Below are positions 33,891 to 45,300 of a DNA stretch of 64,000 nt, in pieces (position 1 is the first letter of the stretch; every line of letters begins with the position of its first letter). Both the position numbers and the translations under genes were made by a program. Origin of the DNA: Atriophallophorus winterbourni (taxonomy: Eukaryota > Platyhelminthes > Trematoda > Plagiorchiida > Microphallidae); NCBI GenBank assembly GCA_013407085.1, contig JACCGJ010025883.1, positions 1 through 64,000 of the forward strand. Reading direction: 5' to 3'. The notes below the pieces were generated by a model that was given only the letters and a program-made list of their open reading frames with translations, did no database searches and had not been told where the DNA came from.

Positions 33891-34613
33891 CTAGTTATTT
33901 TCACCTGCGGCTCTGCACTCGCTAATTTCCTCAGTAGCTTTTCGCATCTCCACACGATCTTCCGGAGAAAGATCACGCAGGATTCGAATTTCACTACCTT
34001 TTAACCTGTAACCCCTCTTAAGCAGTAAGGTCACTTGCTCAACAGAGTCTAACACAATCTTTAACGGTCTTGGGCGATCTCCCAGCGCTGGCCTGCGGCC
34101 TAGACGAAACGCTGTGCGTACCGTTACACCCTTTTCACTTTCGTCGAAAAGGGGGGCAAGAGCAGAATTTAAGAAATCGCGTTCCTGTTTAACCCTGTCT
34201 ATCGCCAAAGCACCTGTTTGCTCCAGCGCATTATGAAGAATGACCCGGGATTGTCTACTCTTAACAGTTGTAAAGCTCTGGTGTTTCTTCTTTATAGTTT
34301 TATCTAGCTTTGATGGTTCCTGTACCTCTTGGGCCTCAAGAACATTCGTTTCACCGGCAAAACTAATACCGTCTTTGGAACCGAGTAAAGACGAGGAAGC
34401 CAATTCCGCAAAGGTGCGTACATCTTCAGATTGCACGCAAACTTGCTGTACACAAGATGTGTGGTGGTTATTCTTTTTCGAGGGCGAGCCACTATTTACA
34501 ATACTCCCATCAATACCTTCAGAGGTCTTAGCAGAAGCCGTGTCAACTTGAAGCTGAGTACTTGCGAGCTTGAAACCAGTCGGTGGAAGGCATATCTTAC
34601 ATAATAAAGTCAT
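33891..34613 (-). pseudogene. LINE-A ORF1 (C-terminal part)
   Basis: Contains the second half of the PHD finger (CKICLPP), a Ser/Thr-rich linker, and an RRM-like/coiled region: RVILHNALEQTGALAIDRV, RTAFRLGRRPALGDRPRPLK, LSPEDRVEMRKATEEI. The stop lies just before ORF2. Upstream the finger (CEICLMWKHIRC at about 34730) is out of frame: one of the paired cysteines reads as Phe, a stop follows MYR, and about 33 nt are inserted near 34600-34630. Confidence 0.8.
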
Positions 34614-35262
34614 TCTTCTTCTTCTTCTAAAAAATATCGTGCGAATGATATCGCATGAATTCTTCTGAAGCTAACGATACATCTCCGTCTTCATTCCACC
34701 GCATCGAATATGTTTCCACATTAAACAAATTTCACATTGAACAGATTCAGCGTTATTGGCGACCTGTTTCAAAAAAACCAGACAAGAATCCCCAGAGTGA
34801 GCAGCGGAGCACCCATTCTCTTGAGGCTTCCTTGCAGTCGTTGCTGCATGATCTCCTTTTGCAGATTTACGAGTCGTCGTTCAAATCCGTTGAAAATAGA
34901 ATAAAAGTAGCTCGAAACTGTGCATAATAAAAGAGGCATTTAGTTTTCATAGTTGTAAAAACATTTGACGCATACGTTTTGAATTTGTGGAAAATGGACA
35001 TATTTAATTGTTCATGCTCAAGTTGCACAGGGCTGAAAGTGGCCATAATCCTATCATGGGCCCCATAGTGTATTGACTTTTACACTATTGACTACCGCAC
35101 GTCATGGGATAAAGAAGAAACACCGAAAACTGTCAAAATATTCGTAGATCGTTAATTATATATAAGCGAAAATTTAACCGACAAGAGTTGTGGACGTCGA
35201 CAAATATAACACCTGGCAATATTCCCTTGATACACATATGATCCGCCAAAATATATATTTAG

Positions 35263-35520
35263 TTCAGTTCATTTCTTCTTCTGAATCGAAAGGGATAAAA
35301 TCCCGTTTGAGCTTCATCGCAGCATTAGACATGGGCGACTTCTGCTGACAAGGCAAACCCTGAGAGTAGAGGAACACCACTATATCACTCCGGGGATCAA
35401 GTCCACCCGTCCCAACAAATGCTGATCCAACGCACTTTTGAATAGCAGTTCAGATGGTAGAGACGGGAGCCCTTTCGGTAGAGAGTTCCAAGTGTTCACC
35501 ACCCGCGTGGATAGTTTAAC
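35263..35520 (-). pseudogene. 3' end of another A/B-type LINE
   Basis: Minus: LSTRVVNTWNSLPKGLPSLP and LLFKSALDQHLLGRVDLIPG, then the 3' UTR ending gaagaaatgaactgaac directly at the 5' edge of LINE-A. Confidence 0.75.
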
Positions 35521-35904
35521 CGACAATTCGGTCCGGGGAAAATCGAGTTCAACGTCAAAGATTTTAGTCACGATACAAACACAAATGTGTCTATCCAACG
35601 GTTGAGTGGCGCGTCCAAACCCACCAAGATATTGACAAGACAATACGTGAGATGAGTACGGTACTATTGAAGCAAAATAATTATACAATAAAAATAGCAA
35701 ACCTCAATTATTCCGCTCCGTACTGAATCCAAAAACAAGAATATTCAACAGCAACAATGACCACGAATGATTACAACTTCATATAGCGCGCAAACGGCCA
35801 AATAAAGATACACAAAAATAAACTCAGGAACGGGTAAATTCAAGCAGTTCGATAAAAAATGGTAAAAATATACAAAAATACCAGCAAATTTGAACAGTTA
35901 GTTG

Positions 35905-36424
35905 TCAATAAAATAAATTCAATGTACATCTTAGAGATAGCGTGCTCACATTACTCAGCTGCAGGCTTCTAGGCTTCTGCAACTCAAAGTCATGTCCGCG
36001 AGTCCTCGACTCACCTACTAATCGGAAGTACTGGAGGAACTCGTCTTCATATTGACTGAGAAGAATACGGCGTGTCAGGAGCAGGTCATATCTTTCCCTT
36101 CGAAGTTCAAGGGGGTATAGTTTTAGCAACCTCCTCCTATCCTCGTACGCGAGTTTGCGCATTCCACAAACCATTTTAGTGCCCCTCCTTCGTACCCTCT
36201 CCAACGAGTCGCATTCGCCTTTGGACTGAGGAAATGCAACAGGTTGCCCATATTCCAACAGAGGACGAATGTACACGGAGAAAAGTGTCTGGAACATTTG
36301 CGGGGTAATGGACGCAAAGGAACGCCGAATCGTCCAGAGCATCCTGGTAGCGCTGCCTATTCTCCGACGAGTGTCAGCCTTCGACTTCAAAGAATCCATA
36401 ACCAGAATCGCTAAGTCTTTTTCG
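35905..36424 (-). pseudogene. LINE-B ORF2, C-terminal part (left of the LINE-C insertion)
   Basis: From FTEKDLAILVMDSLKSKADT through SVYIRPLLEYGQPVAFPQSK and YEDRRRLLKLYPLELRRERY to SRTRGHDFELQKPR. It continues, without gap or overlap, the sequence that stops at 39996. Confidence 0.9.
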
Positions 36425-36426
36425 GT

Positions 36427-36945
36427 GAACAAAACACGTCACGTATCTTTGTTGACATACCCTGGTCAAAACGGACAAAATATACAGTAAACAGGAACAC
36501 TGGGAAAGTAAACGAGCGCGACAGTCGTAGTCTTATAATCCTGAACGTTCCTGAAGCTGCTGATAGTCAAGATGCAAAGTGTAACTCCAACCACGATATA
36601 CAACAATGGAAATTTATAAGTGACGCTATCCAAACAAATAAGACGACTGTTATCAATACCTTTAGGATCCCGACATCACCGAAATACGAAGGTAAAGCTC
36701 CGCGACCACTCAAACTGACACTGCTGACAGACAGTATGGCTGACGCCGTTCTTAAAAATTGGAAGCAATTTCGATACAAATTGCCCCGAGAGATTAAAAT
36801 TATTCCCAGACGTCTCAAAACTAATAATATCAAGGCTGATGCCGAAAGTCCAAATACCAAGCCAAAAAACGGAATTCGGCCGACTCTACCGGAGTCGGCG
36901 AACAAAATTACCTACCTACCGACTCAGACCGAGCTGTACCAATAA
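36427..36945 (+). CDS. LINE-C ORF1, 5'-truncated, RRM-like
   Basis: Open from the insertion edge to TAA at 36943. SRSLIILNVPEAADSQD and PRPLKLTLLTDSMADAVLKN match the ORF1 C-terminal domain of LINE-A/B (VILHN, RPRPLKIVLDS), with a basic tail. The zinc finger part is lost by truncation. Confidence 0.75.
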   Translation, partial: EQNTSRIFVDIPWSKRTKYTVNRNTGKVNERDSRSLIILNVPEAADSQDAKCNSNHDIQQWKFISDAIQTNKTTVINTFRIPTSPKYEGKAPRPLKLTLLTDSMADAVLKNWKQFRYKLPREIKIIPRRLKTNNIKADAESPNTKPKNGIRPTLPESANKITYLPTQTELYQ

Positions 36946-36965
36946 GTTTATCTCATGAACCGTCC

Positions 36966-39775
36966 TTGCTATCAACATCGACTGTCAAATTTTTATATAC
37001 GAATGCCCAATGCTTGACAAACAAACTACACGAATTGACTGAACTAACTACCACACACTCACCAGACGTGATTGCCGTAACTGAGACATGGTTTCATCCA
37101 ACTTTAACAGACAATGAAGTTGCCATTGAAGGTATGTCCCTACTTCGTCACGATCGCCTGACTCGAGGAGGTGGTGTTGCGATTTACCATATTCCGAGAT
37201 TGCTCTGCCAAGAGATCACTGATGATGACTTACAACTGCAAGACACATTATGGTGTTCGCTTAATGTAACAGCAGGAGAAAAATGCATAGTGGGTGTGAT
37301 TTACCGTTCGCCCTCAGCCGACGAAGCCTACAATTCAGCATTACTTGCAAATATACGCTTAGCGGCTAACAGATACCGCGGCAGACTTCTTCTGATCGGA
37401 GATTTCAATCTGCCGAACTTTAAGGGAAATTCATTTCATCCAGAAAACTCTTTAAATGCTTTATACCAACAGTTGCTTGAAGAAATTCCACTTTACAACC
37501 ATATTTTCAACAATACCCGATTTCGTGGTACTGATACGCCGTCTATCTTGGACTTGATACTGACAAATGAAGAGCACGTGATTGAAAGTCTCACTTATGA
37601 AGCTCCAATAGGACTCAGTGACCACTTAGTTATTACGTTTGATTATATTTGCCAGGCAATCAGAACAAGTGACATCAACAAGGTGATTAGAAAAATTGAC
37701 TTTTCACAACTTAAATCTACTCTTAAGAACACCACAGACCCTGGTCTTAAGTCCGACAGCGTGCACGATCAGTGGCAGTGGATGATAAACAAACTTAAAT
37801 CTGCCGTTGAAATGCACTCTCATCTTGTTCCAAATGTGCAAAAAATGGATATACGTTTAAGCTGAGTAGCCGAACACGAAAATGGTTAACTTTGCGTAAT
37901 GCTGCATGGCGGGCTCATCGACAAGATACCACTGTTGAGAGTTGGGAGACATTCCGGTTGCTGAGAAATAAGGTAAACAAACTTGTTGTTGAGGACAAAC
38001 TGAATTATCAAAAACATTTACTCAACAAAATGGAATCAAACCCCAAAATTCTCTATCAGATCATAAATAACCGGTCTAGGGTGAAACCAGGGGTTGCTGC
38101 TTTAAAGACGCGTGATGGGACAACAACCACAGCATCGGAATCTGCCGAAGTTCTAGCCCATTTCTTCTCCACTGTCTTCAGCCCACGAAACACCGTTACC
38201 TGCCCCTTAACTCCCGTCACCTCACCTGAAAATGTTTTACAAGAACTAACTATTACCCCGGACAGTGTCCTCCGAACATTGCTAAATCTCAACACGAAAA
38301 AATCTCCCGGAGCTGACGAAATTACCCCGCTGATCCTCAAAAACTGTGCTTCTACTTTGTGTACGACCCTGACCTACTTGTTTAATCTCTCTTTAACCCA
38401 AAGTTTCGTTCCATGTGATTGGAAGAATGGCATCATTACCCCAATCTACAAAGGAGGAAACCGTTCCGAAGTATCCAACTATAGACCAGTAACACTACTA
38501 CCGGTGATATCTAAAGTAATGGAGCGCCTCGTTGCAAACAGCGTCACAAAACATCTGGAAGACAATTGCTTGCTCGCAGTCGAACAACACGGCTTCAGAA
38601 AAAGACACTCTTGCCTTTCAAACCTTCTGCTCTCCCTCGATGACTGGACACAAGCTGTAGACAAAGGTCTCACCATACACGCGTGTTATCTTGATATGTC
38701 CAAAGCATTCGATCGTGTCAACCACAGTCTGTTACTACAAAAAATGGAGCAATGTGGCATCAAGGGTTCATTACTAGCCTGGTTTGAGGATTATCTCCGC
38801 GACCGTGTCATTCGAGTAAGGGTTGACGGTGCTTTATCACGACCCATTGCAGTAACGAGTGGGGTGCCGCAGGGATCAGTGCTTGGACCAATTCTTTTCC
38901 TGATCTATGTAAACGACTTACCGAAACTTGTTCGCAGCAAAATCTTGTTATTTGCGGATGACATCAAGCTGTGGACACAAGTACGCACAACTGAAGATTG
39001 CAGACAGCTTCAGCTGGACCTTGATGCCTTACAGAACTGGTCAGTTAGAAATGAACTACCTTTCAATTTCAGCAAATGCAAGGTATTGACTGTTGGAAGA
39101 TATTTTGAGTTCTCTTACACCCTTGGTTCCCATATTCTTGAAAGCACTGACAAGGAGAAGGACTTGGGTGTGTGGGTGAGCAGCACGTTGAAACCGTCGC
39201 ATAACGCCACAGCTGTCTATGAAAAGACGTCGCGAGTACTGCTTCTTCTTAAACGCGTGTTCGGGAGTTTCACGAAGCAAACTGTTCATCGAATAATTAA
39301 TACGTACTTGAGGCCAACCATGGAGTATGCGGTTCAGGCTTGGTCACCCTGGCTACAGAAGGACATCAGCCTCTTGCAGAGAATATATCATCGGACCACC
39401 AAGCTCGTACGTGGTTTAAAACATAAACAATACGAAGATCGGATTACAAGCCTCAATCTCTTCGACTCTCGCTACCGCCGTCTTAGAGGCGACTTGATTC
39501 TTATGTTCAATGTACTGCATACCCACAACCATCCCCTGAATCAACTATTCACACGACTACCACCACGAACAAGCCGGAGTCATAACTATACAGTACTTAT
39601 TCCTGACTCGAGGCTGAACTGTCGAAGGTATTTTTATTCTGTACGTGTATGTTTTACTTGGAACTCCCTACCCCGTAACGTTGCACATTCACCCAACTTG
39701 GATATATTCAAATCGAACTTGGACAACTTCATGTCGACCAATCCAAACATTGAAACAATATATTCTGCATCATAA
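36966..39775 (+). pseudogene. LINE-C ORF2 (endonuclease and RT), one frameshift
   Basis: Endonuclease 36966-37865: VKFLYTNAQCLTNKLHELTE, AVTETWFHPT, RGGGVAIYH, GVIYRSPSAD, LLLIGDFNLPNF and GLSDHLVITF. A frameshift near 37840-37880, close to an A6 run, separates it from the RT at 37892-39775. RT: SPGADEITPLILKN, NYRPVTLLPVISKVMERLV, CYLDMSKAFDRVNHSLLL, SGVPQGSVLGPILFLIYVND and LLFADDIKLW. The C-terminus is FTWNSLPRNVAHSPNLD. Otherwise well preserved, which suggests a fairly young insertion. Confidence 0.9.
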
Positions 39776-39995
39776 AGCTTTGAACCAATGCATCCAAGTA
39801 AACTATACATATTTACCCTATCAAACCGGTTGAAAACAATTTCTGCTCTATGTATTTTTACGTGATTCCTGAACTAATCGGTAGGCAAACAAACCCCGTT
39901 TTACTACCTATGTTATTTGTAATTTCGCATATTATTCTGTGGTTTTTGTAAAGCTATGTGCTTTTTAGACCATTAAATTGAATTGAATTGAATTG

Positions 39996-42207
39996 ACCGT
40001 CACCGCTCTAATAGGCTTACCTCCAAGAAAGTATTCACCACCAGTGTCATCGGAGTTTATGCGCATGACCACTGTCTTGTCCTCATTAATAGGCAGTGAC
40101 CAGCGATGTTTCCAACTGACTAAGTCATCAACTGCTTGTTGCAGTTGCTTGTGGCCATCGCAGGAACTGACAGACGCCCACAGTTTAAGATCATCCGCGA
40201 ATAAAAGACAATCGATCGCTACCGCGTCCGGAATATCATTCACGAAAACTTTCAATAACAATGGGCCAAGGACAGATCCCTGCGGCACTCCGGAGCCTGC
40301 TATCATCTCTGAAGACAAAACTCCATTCACCTCTACACGGTTTGACCGCCTGAGATGAATGCCTCGATCCATTTAAGTAGACAACCTTGAATACCCAAAC
40401 CCTCCAGCTTGACGAGCAATCGGCGGTGGGGCACGCGGTCAAACGCCTTACTGAAGTCGATAAAAATGACATCGACCTCTTGACCAGAATCAGTCAAAGC
40501 ACACCAACTTTCTCGCGCCAGGAGCAGATTACTTACGCATGAGCGATTTTTGGTGAATCCATGTTGTTGTGGACACCAACGCCCACACTCCAAAAGAAAG
40601 TGCTCTAATTTCCTTTTGATCAGCTTCTCTAAAATTTTACCGATCACAGAAGTCAATGTGACGGGTCTGTAATTAGCGGGACTACTGGGGTCCCCACTCT
40701 TAAACATAGGTTTAATAATACCCTGTTTCCATTCTTGTGGCAAGACCCCTAATGTTACAGATTTTGTAAACAACCTGGCCAGCGGAACGCACAACACTTC
40801 TGATAGTGCTCGTAAAACCAACGGATGAATACCGTCTGGTCCTGGCGCGGATTGTGTGTCTAACTGTTTCAAAAGGAGTCTAACAGTCTCTACATCTACA
40901 TCAAGATCAGACAGCACCTCACTGTTATTAGAGACAGAAGGAGGATCACTGTCTTCCAGACAGTACACGGAGGCATACTGCTTAGCCATGGCTTCAGCTT
41001 TCAAACCATCCTCAGTAATGTCTACCCCATTAGTATCTATCAAATTAGGAATATATGGCGACGCCTTTGTGCGGCGTCGAATGTATGCGAATAGCCGTTT
41101 TGGTGCACAAGTAGACTCGTCAACCAATCGCTGCTCGTACAACATACGTTTTCTGCGTTTTAATGCCGTACAAAGGTTTCTAGCTTGCCGATAATTGTCA
41201 TAGTCAGTGGCGTTTTTCCGACTTACGAATATCGACCAGAGCTTTTGACGTTGCCGCAAAAGTTTCCTTATCTCCTTATCAAACCAAGGTGGACCTTTCG
41301 CCTTACGACGACGTGTGGACAACGAAACAGCCACCTCAATAACTGTCAAAATGTTATTACGGATCACCAGCCAACAATCATCAACATCAGCTGCTTGATC
41401 GAAAGACCAATCGAGAGATGAAGCAACATTCCGTAACCTACCCGCGTCTGCCTTCCAAAAATTCCTTCTGGGAATTGGATCTGGTACCCAGCCAGTGTTG
41501 CGTTTCCACATAAAACTTAAGGTGGCATGGTCATTGCAGCCTAATGGAGCTTCAGTCCGAAGCTGAGTAATATCGGACTGCGTGGGAGTGAATACCAAGT
41601 CCGAAATGGACTCACACCCAGTAGGGCCTACTCTGATCGGTTGGGAAACGTGCTGCACGAGGCCCACATCAACCACAGCGTTCAATAAGTCCCGCTCGAA
41701 TGACCTAGAACCTTCATCTAGCGAAGTCCAATCAATACTAGGAGCATTGAAATCCCTCATAATCAAGCAGTTTGAGGATCTACCATACTGACATATCTGT
41801 GATATCAGAGTATCTGCCTGAGTATTGGGAGAACGATAAACGACACCTATCGTGGCAAATGAAGCTGCAGTCCTTATACGGCACCATATACTCTCAGCCA
41901 TACCGGCAGAATGCTGGAAGCGAGCCAACACTGCGACGGAAATATGTTGTTGGAAATATAAGGCAACCCCACCACCGATTTTAGCGTCTGTTCGATCTGA
42001 GCGAAAGAGTCTATATCCAAGTAGGGCCAGCTCGGGATCATCCTGCTCAGGTGAGAGCCAGGTTTCCGTCACCGCAATGATCGCTGGAGGGTCCCGTCTA
42101 ATCCGATCAAAGAGTTCATCCAGTTTGTTTCTCAAGCTCCTCGCATTAAAATATATAACTTTTAAAGATCCAGATCCCTCCGAATGCATATCGTCAGAGG
42201 TTGCCAA
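39996..42207 (-). pseudogene. LINE-B ORF2, endonuclease and RT, frameshifted and split
   Basis: Open in one frame from 42207 to about 40350: VIYFNARSLRNKLDELFDRI, AVTETWLSPEQDD, then RT to FIDFSKAFDRVPHRRLL. At about 40348 one C is missing relative to LINE-A, which shifts SGVPQGSVLGPLLLKVFVND and FADDLKLW into another frame. The coding line then breaks at 39996 where LINE-C is inserted. It keeps the frame at the site where LINE-A has its own deletion. Confidence 0.9.
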
Positions 42208-42251
42208 CGAACTTTTGGCCTCATCCTCACAACCCGAAAATCCACAATGCG

Positions 42252-43203
42252 CTAGTTATTTTCACCTGCGGCTCTGCACTCGCTAATTTCCTCAGTAGCT
42301 TTTCGCATCTCCACACGATCTTCTGGAGAAAGATCACGCAGGAGTCGAAGTTCACTACCCTTTAACCTGTAACCCCTCTTAAGCAGTAAGGTCACTTGCT
42401 CAACAGAGTCTAACACAATCTTTAACGGTCTTGGGCGATCTCCCAGCGCTGGCCTGCGGCCTGGACGAAACGCTGTGCGTACCGTTACACCCTTTTCACC
42501 TTCGTCGAAAAGGGGGGCAAGAGCAGAATTTAAGAACTCGCGTTCCTGTTTAACCCTGTCTATCGCCAACGCACCTGTTTGCTCCGGTGCATTGTGAAGA
42601 ATAACGCAGGATTGTCTACTCTCAACAGTCGTAAAGCCCTGGTGTTTCTTCTTTATAGTTTTATCTAGCTTTGATGGTTCCTGGACCTCTTTGGCCTCAA
42701 GAACGTTCGTTTCACTGGCAAAACTAATTCCGTCTTTGGAACCGAGTAAAGACGAGGAAGCCACTTCCGCAAAGATGCGTACATCTTCAGATTGCACGCA
42801 AACTTGCTGTACACAAGATGTGTGGTGGTTATCCTTCTTCGAGGGTGAGCCACTATTTACAATACTCCCATCAATACCTTCAGAGGTCTTAGCAGAAGCC
42901 GTGTCAACTTGAAGCTGAGTACTTGCGAGCTTGAAGCCAGTCGGTGGAAGGCATATCTTACATATCGTGCGAATGATATCGCATGAATTATTCTGAAGCC
43001 AACGATACATCTCCGGCTTCATTCCACCACATCGAATATGTATCCACATTAAACAAATTTCACATTGAACAGCTTTAGCGTTATTGGCGACCTGTTTCGA
43101 ACAAACCAGACAAGAATCCCCAGAGTGAGTAGCGGAGCCCCCATTCTCTTGAGGCTTCCTTGCAGTCGGTGCTGCATGATCTCCTTTTGCAGATTTACGA
43201 GTC
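42252..43203 (-). pseudogene. LINE-B ORF1 with intact PHD-like finger, start codon lost
   Basis: Reads ATHSGDSCLVCSKQVANNAK, VQCEICLMWIHIRCGG and TICKICLPP: C-x2-C, C-x2-C-x4-H-x2-C, C-x2-C, a C4HC3 PHD arrangement. The RRM-like tail is as in LINE-A. The frame is open upstream of the ATG at 43049 but reaches TGA near 43205 where a few bases including the ATG are missing relative to the fragment at 43730-43800. Confidence 0.8.
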
Positions 43204-43571
43204 GTCGTTCAAATCCGTTGAAAATAGAATAAAAGTAGCTCGAAACTGTGCCTATTAAAAGAGGCATTTGGTTTTCATAGTTCTAAAAACATTTGACGCA
43301 TACTTTTTGAATTTGTGGAAAATGGACATATTTAATTGCTCAAGCTCAAGTTGCCCAGGGCTGAAAGTGGCCATAATCCTATCATGGGCCCATAGTGTTT
43401 GACGTTTACCCTATTGACTACCGCACGAGTCATGGGAAAGAAGAAACACCGAAAACTGTCAAAATATTCGTAGATCATTAATTATATATAAGCGACAAGA
43501 GTTGTGGACCTCGACAAATATAACAGCTTGCAATATTCCCTTGATACACATATGATCCGCCAAAAAAATAT

Positions 43572-43709
43572 TTAGTTCAGTTCATTTCTTCTTCTGAATC
43601 GAAAGGGATAAAATCCCGTTTGAGCTTCATCGCAGTAATAGACATGAGCGACTTCTGCTGACAAGGCAAAACCTGAGAGTAGAGAAACACCACTATATCA
43701 CTCCAGGGA
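43572..43709 (-). repeat. 3' UTR of a further A/B-type LINE, cut by the gap
   Basis: Same sequence as 35263-35400 (gaatcgaaagggataaaatc, then atatcactccaggga). Runs into the N block. Confidence 0.75.
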
Positions 43710-43729
43710 NNNNNNNNNNNNNNNNNNNN
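43710..43729. other. Assembly gap (20 N)
   Basis: Twenty ambiguous bases separate an A/B-type LINE 3' UTR from an A/B-type ORF1 start. The true missing length is probably a whole LINE body, not 20 bases. Confidence 0.95.
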
Positions 43730-43870
43730 AGGCTTCCTTGCAGTCGGTGCTGCATGATCTCCTTTTGCAGATTTACGAGTCGTGACCATGTTCAAATCCG
43801 TTGAAAATAGAATAAAAGTTCTTGTAATAATCTTGAAATAGATCGGATATCCACAACAATATAAAAAATA
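43730..43870 (-). pseudogene. A/B-type LINE ORF1 start with intact ATG
   Basis: Minus strand reads MVTTRKSAKGDHAAPTARKP from an ATG at 43787-43789. It supplies the start that LINE-A and LINE-B have lost. 5' sequence beyond about 43810 differs from theirs. Confidence 0.75.
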
Positions 43871-43891
43871 TCGTAAGGAGCAAACGTCCAA

Positions 43892-44905
43892 GGCCGCATT
43901 TAGAATATTGTGTCCAGGCGTGGTGCCCTCACTACAAGAAGGATATCGTTCAACTCGAAAGCGTACAGCGTCTCGCAACTCGCATGATTGAGGGTCAGCG
44001 AGGGAAACCTTACGCTGCACGCCTAAAGTCCCTAGATCTTTTTTCACTTACGCACCGTCGTTTGAGAGGTGACTTAATTGAAACCTTTAAGATCTTGAAG
44101 GGGTTAAGTGGCGTTAGCATGACCGACTTCTTTGCCTTAAGTCCTGAGCTGGGCACCCGGGGCCATTCACTCAAACTTGCTCAGGAGCGATGTAGACTAG
44201 ACTCCAGGAAAAACTTTTTCAGCCTCAGGGTGGTAAATTTCTGGAACCGGCTTCCAGAAGAACTTATATCCTGCAGTTCTGTCGTAAGTTTTAAGCAGGG
44301 TTTGGACCGCATCTGGGGTAAGCTTTTTCCTGAATATTCCCCCTAATTTTTATGCAAGATTAGGTTGCTCACCATTTATATCGTTGTTTGGTAAGTAAGT
44401 AAATGCTAAAGTTCTGTTTTTTTAATACACAACTCTTCTTTAGCTGACCTCTTACCGTACTGGTGAGGAGAAATGTATTCTTATCTTTCCACCATCATTC
44501 ATTACGTGGTGCTTCCTAAATACAACCCGGATAATCCCTTGGCATCGCGATCGTCGAGGATATCCAAACCACAATAAGAATAAACGCTTTGGCAGTGGTG
44601 GTAGCATCTCTGCAGCTTTCCACCGAAAGAAATTCTGGACGCTCGATTGGCTCGTTCGCCACTTACTGTCCTGTGCAACTGAACTGAACTAAACTGAACT
44701 GAACGCGGTGCTTCCTAAGTTCAACCCGGATAATCTCTTGGCTTCGCGATCGGCGAAGATCATAAACAGACAAAAAGAATATACGTTTTGGCAGTGGTGG
44801 GTGCTTCTCTGCAGCTTTCCACCGAGAGAAATTCTGGAAGCTCGATTGGCTTGTTAGCCACATACTGTCCTGTGCAAACTGAACGAACTAAACTGAACTG
44901 AACGT
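43892..44905 (+). pseudogene. LINE-D-type 3' end with duplicated 3' UTR unit
   Basis: ORF2 C-terminus: PHLEYCVQAWCPHYKKDIV, LATRMIEGQRGKPYAARL, VVNFWNRLPEELISCSS, ending FPEYSP at 44343. The 3' UTR then contains two tandem copies (44508-44706 and 44707-44905) each ending in aactgaactgaac. Confidence 0.85.
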
Positions 44906-45237
44906 TGACCTTCAAAATTCAAGTTGGGGACTTATACTATGCCATGTCTAACTAACTTGTTGTTTCCCAAATAAAGTCACCACGAAGATAGATTATGGTG
45001 TAGCGATAGAAGTCGTATTTAAAAAACCTGAAGTGCTGCCAACCATCTTCAATGCGCTTGTACGGGTCCCATAATAACATTGCTTGAGTTGACTACATTT
45101 TAAGTCTTTCACATATCTTAAAACTATGCCGTACTCGGCCGACAGTAGCTATTTTAGACGTCAAACCGTTATTCCACTTATTTGATCGAAATGTCTTTTC
45201 AGCCTAGCCAAAATTGGTAGTAGAGATAACTTTAGCC

Positions 45238-45275
45238 CTTTGCCTGGATCAGGATTGTGCTTTCATTCATTCAAT
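45238..45275 (+). repeat. SINE-A tail fragment
   Basis: tttgcctggatcaggattgtg followed by ctttcattcattcaatc: only the hairpin and tail. Confidence 0.6.
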
Positions 45276-45300
45276 CTTTTATCCGGTATACTATTGCACT

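Larger units (their letters stand above)
30840..35262 (-). mobile_element. LINE-A, CR1-like, minus
   Basis: Carries ORF1 with a damaged PHD finger, ORF2 and UTRs. A 5' flank of about 330 bp (34930-35262) is shared with LINE-B. It meets the tail of LINE-D at about 30840. Confidence 0.85.
36425..39995 (+). mobile_element. LINE-C, CR1-like, inserted into LINE-B
   Basis: 5'-truncated inside ORF1, with ORF2 and a (AATTG)n tail at 39974-39995. Both edges fall exactly where LINE-B is continuous in its sister LINE-A (ttttcg at 31631-31636 next to accgtc), so no bases were lost or duplicated. Confidence 0.92.
39996..43571 (-). mobile_element. LINE-B, CR1-like, 5' and central part
   Basis: Sister of LINE-A, colinear with it over ORF1, endonuclease and most of RT. 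Its 3' part continues at 35905-36424 beyond LINE-C. About 330 bp of shared 5' flank is at 43240-43571. Confidence 0.9.

Noticed and set aside
31479..33925. Many plus-strand frames opposite LINE-A (and the matching set at 39993-42912 opposite LINE-B)
   Set aside because: They are antisense shadows of endonuclease and RT; the same shadows occur in both copies.
34655..34927. Plus-strand 90-codon frame
   Set aside because: Antisense to the damaged PHD part of LINE-A ORF1.
43577..44047. Minus-strand frame running through the N block
   Set aside because: It only appears open because N codons are read through; it joins two unrelated LINE pieces.
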